From positions 35,511-99,510 of the forward strand of contig DUMC01000020.1 in the NCBI GenBank assembly GCA_012840075.1: a DNA stretch of 64,000 nucleotides. Direction: 5' to 3'. A model generated the notes under the pieces. It did no database searches. It had not been told where the DNA came from and saw only the letters and a program-made list of their open reading frames with translations. The position numbers and the translations under genes were made by a program. This stretch comes from Clostridiaceae bacterium (GTDB lineage: Bacteria > Bacillota > Clostridia > Acetivibrionales > DUMC01). Positions 62,481-64,000 of this stretch are shown one piece after another (position 1 is the stretch's first letter; each line of letters begins with the position of its first letter).

Positions 62481-64000
62481 GTGAAGAATATTAAAAAAGT
62501 ACTTGCACTTCTATTGGCATTCGTTTTATGTTTTACAATTTTAGGTGGATGCAGCTAAGGTAAAACAGAAAATTCAAATGCGGAAACCAAAACAGAAGAA
62601 TTCACTCCTACACAGGAAGGAAAAGATCCATTTGGAGATGGTTTTACCGGTTATCCAATTAAAGCTGAGAATGCTACTTTAAGATTGTGGACAACAGGTC
62701 TGACTTATCATAAGGATTATGCTTCCGAGGCAGAATCACCTTACCATCAGTATTTATCCGAATTTACCGGGGTAAAGATTATATGGGAACGTCCGGCCGC
62801 CGGTGAAGATGGTGAGCAAGCATACAATTTATTGCTGGCCAGTGGTGATTTGCCAGATATTATGTTTATTGGTGGCTTAGCTAGCAAAGCGGAAATTTTA
62901 ATTAATGAAGGATATATTGTTACACTTGATGAGTACATGCCTAAATATGCACCTGCGCTTTATACATACCTGAAGAAAAACCCTGACACGATGAAAGCTA
63001 TTAAAACTGATAGCGGCAAGCTATATACATTCCCATTCTTGCGTGAGGATGTGGTATGGCAGGGTTCTTATGTTGGAAATATGGTCAATGTTGAGTTTCT
63101 CAACCAGGCCGGGTTAAATAAACCTGAAACATTGGATGAATGGGTAGAAGCATTTTATGCTTTAAAGGATGTCAGTGATATAGTTTTTGCTACAAATGCA
63201 GCAATAAGACTCAAGTACTTCTTTGCCAACGCATTTGGAATCGGCGTGGATAATTACTATGTAGACGATAATGTAGTAAAAGCATCTTTTGTTGGCGATA
63301 AGTATTATGAATTTCTTAAATTAGCAAGACAGTTATATAAAGACGGTTTGATCGACCCGGATTTTGCTACAGCTGATACAACAGGTTTTACTTCATTATT
63401 TGTTGCTTCAAAAGTTGCCCTTGCTTGTACAGGTACTGTAACACCCGGGTATTTCTATAATCAAATTGTAAAAAGAGATGGTAAGTGGAACTATGAACCT
63501 GTTCCATATCCGGTTGCCAAGAAAGGCGATCCGATCAGATATATTCAGGGTGAAGCACTATGGACACAAACTGGTGCTGTTATTACCACTGCATGCAAAA
63601 ATATAGGACTGGCTTGCCGTTTCCTTGACTACGGGTATACCGAGGAAGGTATAATAACCTGGAACTTTGGAAAAGAAGGGGAATCTTTTGAATATGTAAA
63701 CGGTGTACCGAAGCTTCTGCCAAAAATTACGGAAGCAGAAGAGGGTATATCACTTGCAGTAAGCAGATACACTTCCATGACGGCTAACGGAATTTCATTC
63801 ATGAGTCTGGAATTCAACAGACAGAGAAATATTGAATTTTCAAATTGGATGACTGATGTTTGTACAGCTAATGCAGAAGAGGCAATTAAGCACAGAATGC
63901 CGGCTGTTACTGTAACAGAAACAGAAGCAAGGGAATTAGCTGATCTTCAAACAGCGATAGATACCTATGTGAATGAAATGTATATAGGGTTTATAATAGG
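62481..64000 (+). pseudogene. Extracellular solute-binding lipoprotein of an ABC sugar importer; stop after lipobox; 3' end outside window
   Basis: GTG 62481 after AGAGGTGG starts a lipoprotein signal peptide ending in the lipobox LGGC (Cys24); the codon after the next Ser is TAA (62556-62558). The same frame then stays open to the window edge, ~480 codons, with the features of a family-1 solute-binding protein: a TLRLWTTGLTYHKDY strand, GDLPDIMFIGG and DEYMPKYAPALYTYLKKNPD segments, KLYTFPF, and a Trp/Tyr-rich second lobe. Only the one stop breaks the gene, so a read error, recent mutation or read-through are all possible. Its permeases are not in the window. Confidence 0.82.

Overview
The window is low-GC DNA from a spore-forming, Gram-positive anaerobe of the class Clostridia. 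Supporting this are spoIIE and sigH, an adjacent SigI/RsgI pair of the kind common in the Clostridium thermocellum (Acetivibrio) group, a single-chain PurL, LplB/LplC-type sugar permeases, S-layer-homology (SLH) sequences, purine-rich Shine-Dalgarno sites and frequent GTG/TTG starts. The species cannot be named from the sequence alone.

Layout. 1-6.2 kb: 3' end of citramalate synthase (cimA), a small unknown protein, a short-chain dehydrogenase with an unusual active site, a nitroreductase, an unusual OB-fold plus triple ParB-like protein, and a uridine-kinase-like gene broken by one stop codon. 6.7-16.5 kb: purL, a D-aminoacylase/RidA pair, and cell-envelope or glycan enzymes (polysaccharide deacetylase, L,D-transpeptidase, sialidase-like BNR protein). 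16.6-24.8 kb: a zinc-ribbon protein, a LacI-type regulator next to L-fucose isomerase, the sigI-rsgI signalling pair, and a metallo-beta-lactamase (MBL)-fold hydrolase. 25-32 kb: a carbohydrate locus with an UlaG-like MBL hydrolase, a membrane-bound AraC regulator, two ABC permeases, a phosphoesterase and a sugar isomerase-like TIM barrel. Its first permease gene is a chimera: the secretion signal of a solute-binding lipoprotein runs in frame into a permease lacking TM1. 32.3-41.6 kb: spoIIE, a small membrane protein, sigH, a giant ATPase/TPR/GAF/LuxR regulator and an AIM24-family protein.

43.6-52 kb is a decayed accessory zone. It opens with tRNA-Gly and tRNA-Thr. A 47-bp direct repeat of the tRNA-Thr 3' end at 46940 marks a 3.1-kb integrated element, which holds an integrase C-terminal remnant, a long hairpin, a gutted DUF499-type (anti-phage-associated) ATPase and a HigB/HigA-like toxin-antitoxin pair. 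Beyond it lie broken pieces of a two-component system, an InlB-repeat/SLH surface protein, and an MNT/HEPN pair whose HEPN half is gutted. A complete type I restriction-modification operon (hsdM-hsdS-hsdR, 52.2-58.2 kb) follows. Then come a class II glutamine amidotransferase fused to a winged helix, a small WYL-like protein, a broken HepT/DUF86 gene and a MATE exporter. The window ends in a solute-binding lipoprotein gene with a stop codon directly after its lipobox.

Main themes: carbohydrate uptake and sensing, sporulation control, and an island where defence and mobile genes have been acquired and eroded. The most notable observations are the chimeric lipoprotein-permease, the OB/triple-ParB protein, the tRNA-Thr element with 11-bp-phased repeats at both ends, the divergent RelA/SpoT-domain protein, the amidotransferase-winged-helix fusion, and a hairpin that hides the ribosome-binding site of the L,D-transpeptidase gene.
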